Positions 8,750 to 18,153 are shown, counted from the stretch's first letter. The stretch: 64,000 nucleotides of DNA from Micromonospora sp. MA102 (GCF_025460765.1 NZ_JAMWEG010000017.1:62001-126000), one strand, 5' to 3'. A program made the numbers and translations. Notes: generated by a model from the letters alone, not told the origin.

Positions 8750-8941
8750 AGCAGATCCGCCGACTGCCGAGACGGGATCATCGCCGCCGACAGCCACCGC
8801 GAATAGCCCGACACCATCACCAGCACCGGAGGCGGCCGGTCTGCCCGAACCCCAACGGCACGTACGCCGGCGGGAACCACAGGTCACGCTGCGCCAGCTC
8901 ACCCGGCAGATGGTCAGTGCGCTGGGCCGGCTCGGCACCAA
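8750..8941 (-). mobile_element. IS21-family transposase (IstA) fragment
   Basis: Reading leftward from about 8930, one frame gives DHLPGELAQRDLWFPPAYVP and LGFGQTG; one base-shift later another gives PPPVLVMVSGYSRWLSAAMI and PSRQSADLL. Together these match the entry to the catalytic core of IstA transposases of IS21-like elements. A frameshift separates the two halves and both ends are missing. No terminal repeats or IstB partner are visible, so this is a dead relic. Confidence 0.55.
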
Positions 8942-8944
8942 CAG

Positions 8945-10090
8945 CTAATGACGCCTTATGCCGGCGCGCCCGCTCGGGTGGCGGGGACCCACCAGCAGCA
9001 TGCCGATGAGTACGACGATGATCGCAGCAAGTTGGACGCGGGCGGTCGTCGAGATGCCGACAGCCATGGTGGCGAGGACGGCGAGGGCGCCGGCTACCCG
9101 GCTCGGAAGTAGACCGAGGCGCAGGCCGAGCGCGGCGCCGCTCGTACCGGCCAGAAAGAGGGCGACGCCGCCGGCAAGGGCGACGGCGGCGGGGGTGCCG
9201 GCGGGGTGTTCGGGATGGGCGACAGCAGCATGGATGCCGGTGGCGGTGGCGATGATGCCGAGAAGCAGCAGGTAGTGCGGGAGGACGTAGGTCCGCGCGG
9301 ACAGTCGGGTACGGGTGCGGGGGTCAGCGGCGGCGAGGGTGGAAGCAGCGGCGCGGGTGTCCATGAAGTAGGTCCACCACAGGGCGGCGGGCAGAGCGAG
9401 TCCCATCACGACGGCGGTGGCGGTGGCGGCGGTGATGTGATGGATGTCGACGCCGGCGCCGATGGCGACGACAGATTCACCGAGCGCGACGATGACGAGC
9501 AGGCCGTGGCGTTCCACCAGGTGTTCGGCGGCGACCTCGTAGCTGCCGGCGACCCCGATCCAGGAGAACCGTGGGGCGAGGTATGGCAACGCGGCTTGAA
9601 CGAGAGCCGCTGCCAGCCACAGGACATAGGTGGCAGGTCCGGTGACCAACGCGGCGAGGCCGATGAGCAGCACCGCGGCCAGGTTGTAGGGCGCGAGACG
9701 GATTGCGGTGGCACGGGCTGCGGAGCGACTGAACATGATCAAGTGGACGCCGACGACGACAAGGAAGCCTACGGCGAAGAGCACCGCGGTGTCGGTGAAC
9801 GCGGCAGGGATGGCCACGCTGGTGAGCAGGAAGCCGGCCATGCCGGCAAACAGCGTGGTCTTCTGAGCGGGATGCCTCGGAGGCACCTGGTTGGTCAGCC
9901 ACGCGTATCCGGTGTAGGGGTACCAGAGCACGCCGAGGATGATGGCGATGCGGCCGAACCCGGCCCAGCTGGTGTCGCCTTCCAGGACGCCGGTGAGCTG
10001 GGTGACGGTGAAGACGAATACGACGTCGAAGAAGACCTCGACGGTGGTGACCCGGCCCGCGGATTCGAGGCGGCGGTCGGTCCGGCTCAT
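8945..10090 (-). CDS. Low-temperature-requirement A (LtrA) family membrane protein
   Basis: A 381-residue polytopic membrane protein with about ten hydrophobic segments. Family hallmarks are the N-terminal VEVFFDVVFVFTVTQL and the central HGLLVIVALGESVVAIGAG, both standard for LtrA proteins, and the length is typical. The molecular function of the family is unknown; it was named from a Listeria cold-growth phenotype. No strong ribosome site precedes ATG 10090, but a TACCCT hexamer eight bases upstream could make the message nearly leaderless. A truncated second LtrA copy lies at 28.1 kb. Confidence 0.85.
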   Translation of the reverse strand: MSRTDRRLESAGRVTTVEVFFDVVFVFTVTQLTGVLEGDTSWAGFGRIAIILGVLWYPYTGYAWLTNQVPPRHPAQKTTLFAGMAGFLLTSVAIPAAFTDTAVLFAVGFLVVVGVHLIMFSRSAARATAIRLAPYNLAAVLLIGLAALVTGPATYVLWLAAALVQAALPYLAPRFSWIGVAGSYEVAAEHLVERHGLLVIVALGESVVAIGAGVDIHHITAATATAVVMGLALPAALWWTYFMDTRAAASTLAAADPRTRTRLSARTYVLPHYLLLLGIIATATGIHAAVAHPEHPAGTPAAVALAGGVALFLAGTSGAALGLRLGLLPSRVAGALAVLATMAVGISTTARVQLAAIIVVLIGMLLVGPRHPSGRAGIRRH

Positions 10091-10208
10091 GAAATCGGAG
10101 GGTACTGCTGCGGAGGCGGGTGCAGGCGCCTTACGAAGAACTCCTCGCCGCGATGTCCCTTATCGGTCCGTGGCCCGCCCAGGTTCGACCTTCCGCGCGC
10201 GACGCGCA

Positions 10209-12851
10209 TCAGCTCCCCGGGAGGCGGAGGACCTTGGCGTCGGCCCAGTCCGCGTGGTCGCTGTTGTTCGTGTCGCCCGCGTCCGTGACCCGCAGCACGA
10301 GCCGCTCGACTCCGAGGATGTCGAGTTCGACGCGCTGCGGTGGCGAGTACGGCTGCGCGCGCATGAGGCCGCTGTCGTACACGACCATGCCGTCGGCGAG
10401 CACCTGAAAGACGACCGAAGCGTTGGGCGAGGTGCGCTGCACGTCGTCGATGCCGACGATCGCGACGAACCTCGTGTCCGTCGGTTCGAGGTCGTAGGCG
10501 ACCTCCGAGTTCGCGTGGGTGCCGATGCCCTTGGCGTACTCGGTGCCGGCGAGACGGATCGGGTTGCCCGACACAGCGCGGTCCTTCAGCACCGACCGCC
10601 ACCCGGCCGTCGCCGAGACCCAGTCACGGTCGCTGAGGTGTTCGGCGGGGCCGTCGGCGGGCGCCGCCTGCTCCTCGACGACCGTGCCCGGCCCCTCGCC
10701 GATTTCATTCGTCGAGGTCACCCGATACCGGTACGGTCCGCCGGCCGCCTCGCGATCCAGGAAGGACCTGCCGGTCTGCCCGGTCGCGATGGCCGTGAAG
10801 TCGTCGCTCCCCGCCGGGGCGCGGTAGACCGTCGACGTCAGCGCGCTCTCGGCCGCCGCCCAGGTGACGCCGACGGCGTCACCGACGCGGTACGCGGCCA
10901 CCGGGGACGGAGCTTCGGGCGCGGCGGCGGGCATGGTGCGGAACCCCCACTCCCCGCCGGGGACCACGAGTTCCTGTCCGGTCTTGGGGTTTACCGCCGT
11001 GACCTCCCAGCAGAAGGTCCGCCCGGCATCGAGGGAGGCGATCCTCGCGGTCGGTTTCGTGACCGTGGCCTCGGCGACGACGTCGGTCATCGCGGCGTCG
11101 CGAGCCACCCGTAGGCGGTACTCCCGCGCGTTGACCGCGGGCTCCCACGCGAAGGTCACACCCTTGGCGGGCAGGCCCGTCGCACCGTCGGCCGGCGAGA
11201 GCAGCGCGTAGTCCTGCGGGTGGGTGAGGATGAGGTCGCCGTGCCGCTTCGGGTTCACGTCACCGCTCGTGGTGACGGTGATCGACGCGCCGACGGGAAC
11301 CGTCAGCGTGACTTGGGTGAGCGCCCGGCCGTTCACGTGCACGTACTCGGGCTTCACGGGCTTGCCGTCGACCTTCAGCTTCGGCCAGCCGCCGGGGAAC
11401 TGCACGGTGACCTCGAGCGGTTGGGGTCCGGCGTTGTGGTTGACGACCGTCTTCGTGGTGCCGGCGTGACGGACGCCGAAGTCGTGCTCGCCCACACGGA
11501 TGTGGTCGAGGTCGAGCCATCCGATCTCCGCGGGCAGGTGCGAGCGGACCGACACCGCGTGCTCGGGCGCGTTGGGCCGGACCCCGGCGAGTCCCTCGAC
11601 GGTCTGCGACAGGAGCGTGAAGCTGGTCTCGGGGTAGTCGCCGTTCGTGCCCTGCGTGGGCACCTCGTGCGGAAGGTGAAGCTTGGCGATGATGTCCTTC
11701 ATCCAGGTCCACGCCTGCTCGTCGAAGCCGTAGTTGAACAGCGCGTCGGGCACGTACGTCGTCGCCTCGATGTTCGGGGGCCGATCCTCGACGTACATGT
11801 GGTCGAGGTACCCGAGGAAGTCCCACGTGCGCTTGTCGTTGGCATCGAGGAACTCCTTGACCGCGTAGAAGACGGAGTTCTCGCGGCCGAAGCCGGCGTA
11901 CGGCTCGTTCGCCGGGCCGCGACCCCGCACGTACTCCCAGGTGCCCCGGACGACGCCCCATTCGTCCTCGAAGTGCCGCTTGAGCGCGGCGGCCTTCTGC
12001 TCGAAGGTGGCCGCCGTTCCGAAATCGCCCTTCTCCCGGGCGAGGTACGCGTAGGCGAGGTACGCCCGGTACTGGGAGGCGAGCCCGTCGCCGGCTTCGA
12101 TCACGGCGTGGTCGCTACGTTCGTTGTAGCTCGCGGCGCCCTGGAAGATGCCCCGGCCGGTGCCCTCGGCGATGCCGTTGGGCAGCTGCGTGTCGTGGAG
12201 CGCGATGAATTCGGTGACCGCCTTGGTGTAGTACTGCCAGAGCACCGGGTCGTCGAGGTAGTCGGCGTCGCCGGTCCAGCGGTACTGTTCCTCGGCCTCC
12301 TGCACGAGTTCGAAGACCGCGGGCACCTCGCGCACGAAGTTCGTGTCGCTGCGGTAGTCCACGTTGTAGGGGCTGCCGTCGAAGTTCAAAGCCCAGAGCG
12401 GATACCACTTGCGCGCCTCGTTCGCGCTCGCCGCGAAGGCGGTGAGCATCGACTTGTTCTCCTGCTCGAGGCCAAGAAGGTGGCCGCCCGCGGCCTGGTG
12501 CACGAAGTCCCGTGAGTAGAAGGCGGTGCGGTGGGCGTAGCCCGCCCAGTACGACGGGATGTAGTCGGCCTCGCCGGTGCCGGGGTTGCTGCCGTTTCCG
12601 TTCACCGGGCCGCGCTTGCCGGTCTGCACGTGCTGCCGTGCGCGCGACACGGCCCAGTTGACGGCGTCGGCGAGCTGCGGCGACGAACTCGCGACCGTGA
12701 TGGGTCCCTGGCCGAGCCCGGTAGTGCCCTCCGGACCCGCGGCGCGGGCCGGGGCGGCGAGCGGCGCGAACAGCAGTGCCGCGACCACGGGGACGGCCAC
12801 GCCGATGGTGCTCCGCCGCGACGGCGGACTGCCTGGTGATGGTGTGCGCAT
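10209..12851 (-). CDS. Secreted glycoside hydrolase-like protein of unassigned family with C-terminal NPCBM domain
   Basis: An 880-residue exported protein. Signal peptide 1-38 ends PLAAPARAAG. Residues about 50-470 look like an alpha-helical (alpha/alpha) barrel: aromatic and acidic motifs such as YIPSYWAGYAHRTAFYSRDF and GFGRENSVFYAVKEFLDAND recall inverting glycosidases of that fold, but I cannot place it in a numbered family. A beta-rich linker with two fibronectin-like stretches follows (about 560-735), then an NPCBM domain (about 737-880) with the typical YAKGIGTHANSEVAYDL. ATG 12851 follows GAGGAGG; upstream in-frame codons are non-coding in character. Third gene of the leftward glycosidase operon, so probably acts on the same fucosylated or galactosylated polymer. 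Confidence 0.75.
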   Translation of the reverse strand: MRTPSPGSPPSRRSTIGVAVPVVAALLFAPLAAPARAAGPEGTTGLGQGPITVASSSPQLADAVNWAVSRARQHVQTGKRGPVNGNGSNPGTGEADYIPSYWAGYAHRTAFYSRDFVHQAAGGHLLGLEQENKSMLTAFAASANEARKWYPLWALNFDGSPYNVDYRSDTNFVREVPAVFELVQEAEEQYRWTGDADYLDDPVLWQYYTKAVTEFIALHDTQLPNGIAEGTGRGIFQGAASYNERSDHAVIEAGDGLASQYRAYLAYAYLAREKGDFGTAATFEQKAAALKRHFEDEWGVVRGTWEYVRGRGPANEPYAGFGRENSVFYAVKEFLDANDKRTWDFLGYLDHMYVEDRPPNIEATTYVPDALFNYGFDEQAWTWMKDIIAKLHLPHEVPTQGTNGDYPETSFTLLSQTVEGLAGVRPNAPEHAVSVRSHLPAEIGWLDLDHIRVGEHDFGVRHAGTTKTVVNHNAGPQPLEVTVQFPGGWPKLKVDGKPVKPEYVHVNGRALTQVTLTVPVGASITVTTSGDVNPKRHGDLILTHPQDYALLSPADGATGLPAKGVTFAWEPAVNAREYRLRVARDAAMTDVVAEATVTKPTARIASLDAGRTFCWEVTAVNPKTGQELVVPGGEWGFRTMPAAAPEAPSPVAAYRVGDAVGVTWAAAESALTSTVYRAPAGSDDFTAIATGQTGRSFLDREAAGGPYRYRVTSTNEIGEGPGTVVEEQAAPADGPAEHLSDRDWVSATAGWRSVLKDRAVSGNPIRLAGTEYAKGIGTHANSEVAYDLEPTDTRFVAIVGIDDVQRTSPNASVVFQVLADGMVVYDSGLMRAQPYSPPQRVELDILGVERLVLRVTDAGDTNNSDHADWADAKVLRLPGS

Positions 12852-12897
12852 CGCATCCTCCTCGGAAAGGGGACTGGCTCGAACGGTCGAACGGGGC

Positions 12898-12936
12898 GCG
12901 TGCGATGCCGGGCCGGGCGGGCCCGGCATCGCACGC
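12898..12936 (-). terminator. Strong stem-loop between the GH97 gene and the downstream glycosidase gene
   Basis: Perfect 17-bp inverted arms (12898-12914 and 12920-12936, starting GCGTGCGATGCCGGGCC) around a five-base loop. No T-tract follows, as is usual for actinomycete terminators. It lies 12 bases after the GH97 stop and would end or attenuate transcription before the third gene. Confidence 0.7.
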
Positions 12937-12948
12937 TGACGTGGACCG

Positions 12949-14880
12949 CTACGGTCGGTCGCAGGTGGTGATCTTCGGTTGCCACCGGCAGGCCAGGCCG
13001 GCGAAGCCGCCGTCGGCGACCACGTCGACGGGCAGCGTGTCACCGGCCCGCATGACCCGCTGGCTGCGTACGAGCCCGCCCTCCCCGTCGGTGATCAGCT
13101 CCACCAGCCACCGTCCGGCAGGCAGGTTCAGCGGTACGTCCAGGGTCCGGGCGGCGCCGGCGGAACTTCCGCCCAGGAACCAGCGCTCTCCGCTGCGACG
13201 CGCGAAGACGGCGCTGTCGGCGGGACGGCCGGCGAGCAGCCTGGTCTCGTCCCAGACGGTCGGCACCTGTTCGAGGAAGCGCACCGCCTCCGGCCGCGCC
13301 TCGTACGACTCGGGCGTGCCGGCGAGGTCCTGCAGGCCGGACTCGAAGACGACCGACAGCCCCAACTCGTGGGCGTCGGAGGTCGGCCGGTTCCGGTGGA
13401 AGCCCATCGGTGTGTAGTCCATCGAGCCGACCACGTTACGGGTGAAGGGAAGGGCGGTGATGTGGCTCGTGGTGAGGCTGCTCTTCTCGGCGCCGTGGAC
13501 GCCCTCCATGGTCATGACGTGGGGCCAGACCCGGTGGATGCCCTTCGGGACGTTCGAGCCGTGGAAGTTCACCAGCAGCTGGTTCGCGGCTGTCGCGGGT
13601 AGGATCTCGTCGTACCACCGCAGCCGCTCCTGCGACTCGGAGTCCATGAAGTCGATCTTTACCCCCTTGACGCCCCACTCGTGCAGCGTCGGCAGCCACT
13701 CGGACCGCTCCTGTGGTGTGTCGAGGTCCCGGTAGTGGATCCAGACGACGATGCCGACGTTGCGCTCACGCGCGTAGCGGACGAGTTCGGGCATCCAGCT
13801 GGTGGTACGCCAGTTCGGGTCGGTCACGTCCCACTGCTGCGGGTCGAAGTACCAGCCCGCGTCGACGGCGACGTACGGCCAGCCGCGCTGGGCGGCATAG
13901 TCGACGTACCCCATCTGCTTGGTCAGGCTCTGCCCGGCGGCCCGCCCGCCGGCGAGCCAGGTCCAGAGCACCTGGCCGGGGCGGATCCACGAGGTGTCGG
14001 TGATCCGCGACGGCGGCGCCAGGTCGTCGACCAGCGTCGAGGTGGCGATCGTGTCGAGGTCACCGACGACCATCACCCGCCACGGAGTCGCCAGCGGACC
14101 GTCGACCAGGACATTCTGGTCCCACAGCTTCACCCGGTAGGTGCCGGTGCCGTCGTGCACCAGGCTGCCGCCGGAGTATCGTCCGTCGAGGTTGGACTCG
14201 GCGAGCATCAGGTAGGTGCCGTCGACGTCGAACAGCGCCGGGGCGAGATACTCCCGGTCGTCCGCGGCGGCGGCGGTGGTCTGGACGTAGGGGTTCTCGT
14301 AGTCCCGGCGGTGGTTCGCCAGCCAGGCCGTGCTCTCGGGGGGAACCGTGAACGCGGACGCCTCGCCGAGCACCGACCCGTAGTCGCCAGGCAGTTCGTA
14401 CCGGTAGGCGACCCCGTCGCGGGCGGCCCGGACGACCAGGTCGACCCGGGCGCCACCCGCGCCGGCGAACCGGAACCGTGCCTCCCGGAAGAATGCGAGC
14501 CGCCGCACCTGCTTTCCGACGGTGGTCGTGTAGCGCTCGATGTCAGTGCGGTCGCTGCGACCGAGGAACCGCAGTCCGCCGGTCAGGTCGGCGCCCTCGG
14601 TGCGGATGCCCAGCGTGCTGGGCGCCAGTACGGTCCGGCCGCCGCGGGACACGGCCAACGAAATGGTGCCCGCCGCCTTGTCGTGAATCACCTCCGCCCT
14701 CGGGGCGCCGGGTGCGGAGGCCGCCGCGACGGTCCATCGGGCGGTGCCCGCCCGAGCGGGTGCCGCCGTGAGAGTTCCGGCGAGCAGCGTGGCGATCAGG
14801 GCGACCGCGAGGGCCGCGATCCGGGGGGCCGGACGGGTGACGGCAACCCGCCGCGCCGACCGATCTGGTGTGTGCTTCAC
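12949..14880 (-). CDS. Secreted glycoside hydrolase family 97 protein
   Basis: GH97 enzyme, 643 residues, with signal peptide ending APARAG near residue 44. An N-terminal beta-sandwich (about 45-290) precedes the TIM barrel, which shows YVAVDAGWYFD, then GVKGVKIDFMDSESQERLRW (catalytic aspartate about 411), LLVNFHGSNVPKG and VMTMEGVHGAE, all GH97 hallmarks. An aspartate at the KIDFMD position is the nucleophile of retaining GH97 alpha-galactosidases, whereas inverting members use a glutamate base elsewhere, so retaining alpha-galactosidase activity is more likely than alpha-glucosidase. It follows the GH29-like gene after a hairpin and precedes the NPCBM enzyme in the same direction. Confidence 0.85.
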   Translation of the reverse strand: MKHTPDRSARRVAVTRPAPRIAALAVALIATLLAGTLTAAPARAGTARWTVAAASAPGAPRAEVIHDKAAGTISLAVSRGGRTVLAPSTLGIRTEGADLTGGLRFLGRSDRTDIERYTTTVGKQVRRLAFFREARFRFAGAGGARVDLVVRAARDGVAYRYELPGDYGSVLGEASAFTVPPESTAWLANHRRDYENPYVQTTAAAADDREYLAPALFDVDGTYLMLAESNLDGRYSGGSLVHDGTGTYRVKLWDQNVLVDGPLATPWRVMVVGDLDTIATSTLVDDLAPPSRITDTSWIRPGQVLWTWLAGGRAAGQSLTKQMGYVDYAAQRGWPYVAVDAGWYFDPQQWDVTDPNWRTTSWMPELVRYARERNVGIVVWIHYRDLDTPQERSEWLPTLHEWGVKGVKIDFMDSESQERLRWYDEILPATAANQLLVNFHGSNVPKGIHRVWPHVMTMEGVHGAEKSSLTTSHITALPFTRNVVGSMDYTPMGFHRNRPTSDAHELGLSVVFESGLQDLAGTPESYEARPEAVRFLEQVPTVWDETRLLAGRPADSAVFARRSGERWFLGGSSAGAARTLDVPLNLPAGRWLVELITDGEGGLVRSQRVMRAGDTLPVDVVADGGFAGLACRWQPKITTCDRP

Positions 14881-14940
14881 AGGTGACTCCTCCTCGATTG
14901 TGGTGGGGAGACCGGTGGTCGGCGCGAGTGAGCGCCTCAG

Positions 14941-14983
14941 TCGATGCCCTGCTCGCGCACGACCTGGCGGAGCAGGGCATCGA
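14941..14983 (-). terminator. Stem-loop between the GH29-like and GH97 genes
   Basis: Perfect 14-bp arms (14941-14954 and 14970-14983, TCGATGCCCTGCTC and its complement) with a 15-base loop. It sits 26 bases after the stop of the GH29-like gene. It may stabilise the upstream message or partly terminate it, giving graded expression along the operon. Confidence 0.6.
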
Positions 14984-15008
14984 CGGTGGGTGGGTGCCGC
15001 GGGTAGGG

Positions 15009-17951
15009 TCAGCCCAGCGACAGCCGGTCGAGGTCCGGTGCGGAGTCCTCGTCGTTGTGAATCTTGATGGTGTTGGCGCCCGCCTGAAGGGTGATGGGGA
15101 CCGAGGTCGTGTAGGGCGTGTTGTTGCCGACGCCGCTCACCTTGACCTCGATGGGCGTACCGCCGTTGACCGTCACGAAGAACGAGCGGTCACCGTTCAC
15201 CGTGAAGTCGATGAACAGGGTGTACTGGCGAGCCGTGTCGACGGTGACGTTCTCGAACAGCACGTAGGCGTCCGAGCTGCCGCCGATGTTGCGCACCTTC
15301 TGCCCGCCGGAGCAGGGCGAGCAGCTGGTGATGCCGGAACTGCCCAGCTGGTTGCCCGAGTCCTCGGCCTCCCGCATGAACACCCGGTCCGCTGGGCGCA
15401 GTTGCACCCGCAGGTCGCGGCTGACCTGGCTCGGCCTGCCGAGCGTCTCGAACGACGCCACGACCGGGATCTTCGCCGAGCTGACGTCCTGGCCGGCCGG
15501 CGAGGTGATGGTCCAGCTGCCCTCCAGAACCTGCCCGAGGCGCATCTCCCTGGACGTCGCGGCGCCGCCGGTGATCGACCAGCCGGCGGGGACGACCGGG
15601 GCCATGCTGACCTGGTCGAGTGCGTCGTCGACGTCGAGCCGCAGCCGCGCCGTGACGGTGACCGACTGCTGCCCCGGGCCGACCCACTGAACGCCGGCGG
15701 GCTCCACCGTCATCGTGGTTCGCGGCACGGAGGACGAGGGTGGCAGGGGCCCGACCGCGATCCGGTCGATTCCCGGCCCGCGGGCGGCCGAACTGAACAG
15801 CGTGATGGTGTTGGCGCCGGCTCGCAGCGGCACGGCGACCGCCGAGGCGACGGGCACGTCCGGGTTGTCCGCGGCGAGCGGCACCTCGACCGCGGCACCG
15901 CCGTTGACGCTCACCGAGAGCGAGGCGCCGGCGCCGGTGTGGTCGATCTGCAGCCGGTAGGTACCGGCCTCCGATGCGGTGACCCCCTGGTAGGTGACCG
16001 AGTTGCGGGTGCCGCCGCCGAGCCCGACGACCTGGTGCGAACCGGAGCAGGCGAGGCACTTCGCCGGCTTCGCCTTGCCGTTGAGCGCGTTGCTCCGCGA
16101 CTCCGCCTCCAGCGGCAGTTGGGTGCCGACCGGCCCCGGGTAGTCGTAGGCCACCTTGACCTCGTCGATCCGCAGCTGCCGGTAGAACGTCGGCGCCTGC
16201 GGACCGCCCCAGGTGTTCAGGACCTCCAGCTTGATGAACCGGGCGTGCTGGTCGCCGATGTCGATGAATTGCGCCCCACGGGCGCTGGGCATCGCGCCGC
16301 TGCGTACCGGCTGCCCCCATCGCACGCCGTCCTTGCTGACGTAGACGCGGTAGTCCTTGATCCGCGCCGAGTCCTCCGGCCGGCCGAACGACTCCCGGGC
16401 GTAGGTCGGCGACCACTCCCGCTGGTTCACCGCGAGGTACCTCGCCTTGCGGGTGTCTCCGAGATCCAGCGTCAGCGAGACCGGCAGCTGTCTGTTGCTG
16501 TCCCAGTAGTTCTCGAAGCTTCCATCCACCAGGGCGCCGGCCGGGTGGCCCTCGCGGGAGGACGACGCGGACGCCTTGATCATCGACTGGGGGTAGAACG
16601 ACTGCTGGCCGGCCGTGCTCACCTGGAACACCGTGTCGTAGGTGTCCCAGGTGTCGACGCCGAGGATCGTCAGGTACCCGCCGGACTGGCTGAACCGCAT
16701 CCGCTCGCCGGTCCTCAGGTCACTCACTCCGGTTACCTGATAGCCGTTGTCGCGCAACCGGACCTGATCCGTGCGCGGCCGGGTCAGCACGTGCACGTAC
16801 TGGGTCTTCGCACCGGGTTCCACGGTGATGACGCCGTGAGCCCCGTCGTTCCAGAAGCCGGGCTGCATGCCGCCGTAGAGGTAGCCGCCGCCCTCGGTTC
16901 CGACCAGCGAGGACCGGATCGGCGGCACCCACTCGGCCATGAAGTTGTTGAACGCCTCCTGCTGCGCGGGGAACTTGCCGGTCACCATTGGTGTCTCCGC
17001 CATGAGGGACTTCATGGACGAGCCGGCGTTGGTGATGTAGCGACCGGTGCTGAGCCGGACGTCGACGGCGTGGTCGCCGCCGTCGTACCACCAGGAGCCG
17101 GTCGTCGGCAGCTTGTAGTCGGCCTCGGTGAGGCGCGGCATGGGGGTGAAGGCGGCCTGTGGATAGTCGTAGGCCGGCGTCATGCCGGTCTTCTGCTCAT
17201 TGCTGACCGTGTCCATGATCGGCGTGTCCTCGTTGTTGTTGCTCAACAACCAGGACGGTCGCTTCTCGCGGATCTGCTCGTAGAGGTTGTTCCGCTCCCA
17301 GTAGGCGTTGTCGTTGTCGATCCAGAACCCGCCCAGGTCGGCGTACTTCTCCATCACCTCGAAGAACAGGTCGTAGCTGAACATGCCGAACCCGTCGCGG
17401 CTGGTCAGGTCGACCTGCTGGCCCTTGTACGCCGAGTAGGCCGCCGAGTCCAGGGTCTCGACGCCGAGCTCGCTGTGCCACTGGGGGTCGTCGGTCATGT
17501 AGAGGATGACCCGGACCCCCTTGGCCTTGCCGGCCTCGATGAGCTCGCCGAGGATGTCGCGCTCGGTGGCGCAGCTGCCGGGGATCTTCGACGGCCAGGG
17601 GCGGGCGTACCCGAGCCGGCTGTGGAAAGTGGCCAGGACGATGTAGGAGGCGCCGAGCTTGCGGGCCTCATCCACCCAGTAGTCCGGGGTCCAGCCGCCC
17701 TCGGTGACGTCGTCCTGCCACTCCGCGCAGTCGCGGTGGGCCGGGGCGGTGAACATTCCCCAGTGCAGGAACAGGCCGGCCGTGGATTCACGCATCCACT
17801 GTTGTCGCGGATGCTGGACCTCCGCGTGGGCGGCCGGGGCGCCGATGAGCCCCGCGGTCAGGACGAGGACGAGCGCGGCGCCCAACAGGCGCCACCTGCT
17901 CCACGCCCGCTCGGATCGTGGTCGGGTACCGCCGTGCGGTCGAAGTCTCAT
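15009..17951 (-). CDS. Secreted GH29-like (alpha-L-fucosidase-type) enzyme with discoidin and CBM domains
   Basis: A 980-residue exported enzyme. Signal peptide ends PAAHAE near 43. The catalytic barrel (about 48-430) opens with AGLFLHWGMFTAPAHRDCAE and GASYIVLATFHSR, the layout of GH29; the nucleophile position reads GFWIDNDNAYW (Asp about 213). A discoidin/F5-8C domain spans about 457-600, then a CBM6/35-like module (about 612-738) with CLACSGSHQVVGLGG, a NEW3-like beta domain (about 742-850) and a second CBM (855-980) with CSPCSGGQKVRNIGG. First gene of the leftward operon, facing a complete L-fucose catabolic operon. The barrel departs from textbook GH29, so alpha-L-galactosidase or another activity is possible. 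Confidence 0.75.
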   Translation of the reverse strand: MRLRPHGGTRPRSERAWSRWRLLGAALVLVLTAGLIGAPAAHAEVQHPRQQWMRESTAGLFLHWGMFTAPAHRDCAEWQDDVTEGGWTPDYWVDEARKLGASYIVLATFHSRLGYARPWPSKIPGSCATERDILGELIEAGKAKGVRVILYMTDDPQWHSELGVETLDSAAYSAYKGQQVDLTSRDGFGMFSYDLFFEVMEKYADLGGFWIDNDNAYWERNNLYEQIREKRPSWLLSNNNEDTPIMDTVSNEQKTGMTPAYDYPQAAFTPMPRLTEADYKLPTTGSWWYDGGDHAVDVRLSTGRYITNAGSSMKSLMAETPMVTGKFPAQQEAFNNFMAEWVPPIRSSLVGTEGGGYLYGGMQPGFWNDGAHGVITVEPGAKTQYVHVLTRPRTDQVRLRDNGYQVTGVSDLRTGERMRFSQSGGYLTILGVDTWDTYDTVFQVSTAGQQSFYPQSMIKASASSSREGHPAGALVDGSFENYWDSNRQLPVSLTLDLGDTRKARYLAVNQREWSPTYARESFGRPEDSARIKDYRVYVSKDGVRWGQPVRSGAMPSARGAQFIDIGDQHARFIKLEVLNTWGGPQAPTFYRQLRIDEVKVAYDYPGPVGTQLPLEAESRSNALNGKAKPAKCLACSGSHQVVGLGGGTRNSVTYQGVTASEAGTYRLQIDHTGAGASLSVSVNGGAAVEVPLAADNPDVPVASAVAVPLRAGANTITLFSSAARGPGIDRIAVGPLPPSSSVPRTTMTVEPAGVQWVGPGQQSVTVTARLRLDVDDALDQVSMAPVVPAGWSITGGAATSREMRLGQVLEGSWTITSPAGQDVSSAKIPVVASFETLGRPSQVSRDLRVQLRPADRVFMREAEDSGNQLGSSGITSCSPCSGGQKVRNIGGSSDAYVLFENVTVDTARQYTLFIDFTVNGDRSFFVTVNGGTPIEVKVSGVGNNTPYTTSVPITLQAGANTIKIHNDEDSAPDLDRLSLG

Positions 17952-18008
17952 GGGGACATCGCCTCTCGATGGTCTGTCTGGTCAGTGGTTACATCGAGGT
18001 TTCGAATA

Positions 18009-18047
18009 AGACATCCGATGATTACAACCGCCATCGGCGATGGTCAA
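18009..18047 (-). promoter_or_regulatory. Predicted promoter of the glycosidase operon with overlapping operator 1
   Basis: On the minus strand TTGACC (18047-18042) and TAATCA (18024-18019) are 17 bases apart, 58-70 bases before the GH29-like ATG. The -10 overlaps operator 1, read on plus as AGACATCCGATGATTAC (18009-18025). Placement fits repression by blocking RNA polymerase. Confidence 0.5.
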
Positions 18048-18153
18048 GACCTCCGCAGACCCGCCATAGGGCTCGATGAACATCCTCGCAGGCAGATCGC
18101 ACCATGCGAGGGGGAAGGCGGCCAGGCCGTTCCGCCGTCGAGCGAGCGTGATG

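Noticed and set aside
10091..10208. Gap between the LtrA gene and the NPCBM enzyme, checked for a terminator
   Set aside because: No inverted repeat of useful length was seen; left unannotated.
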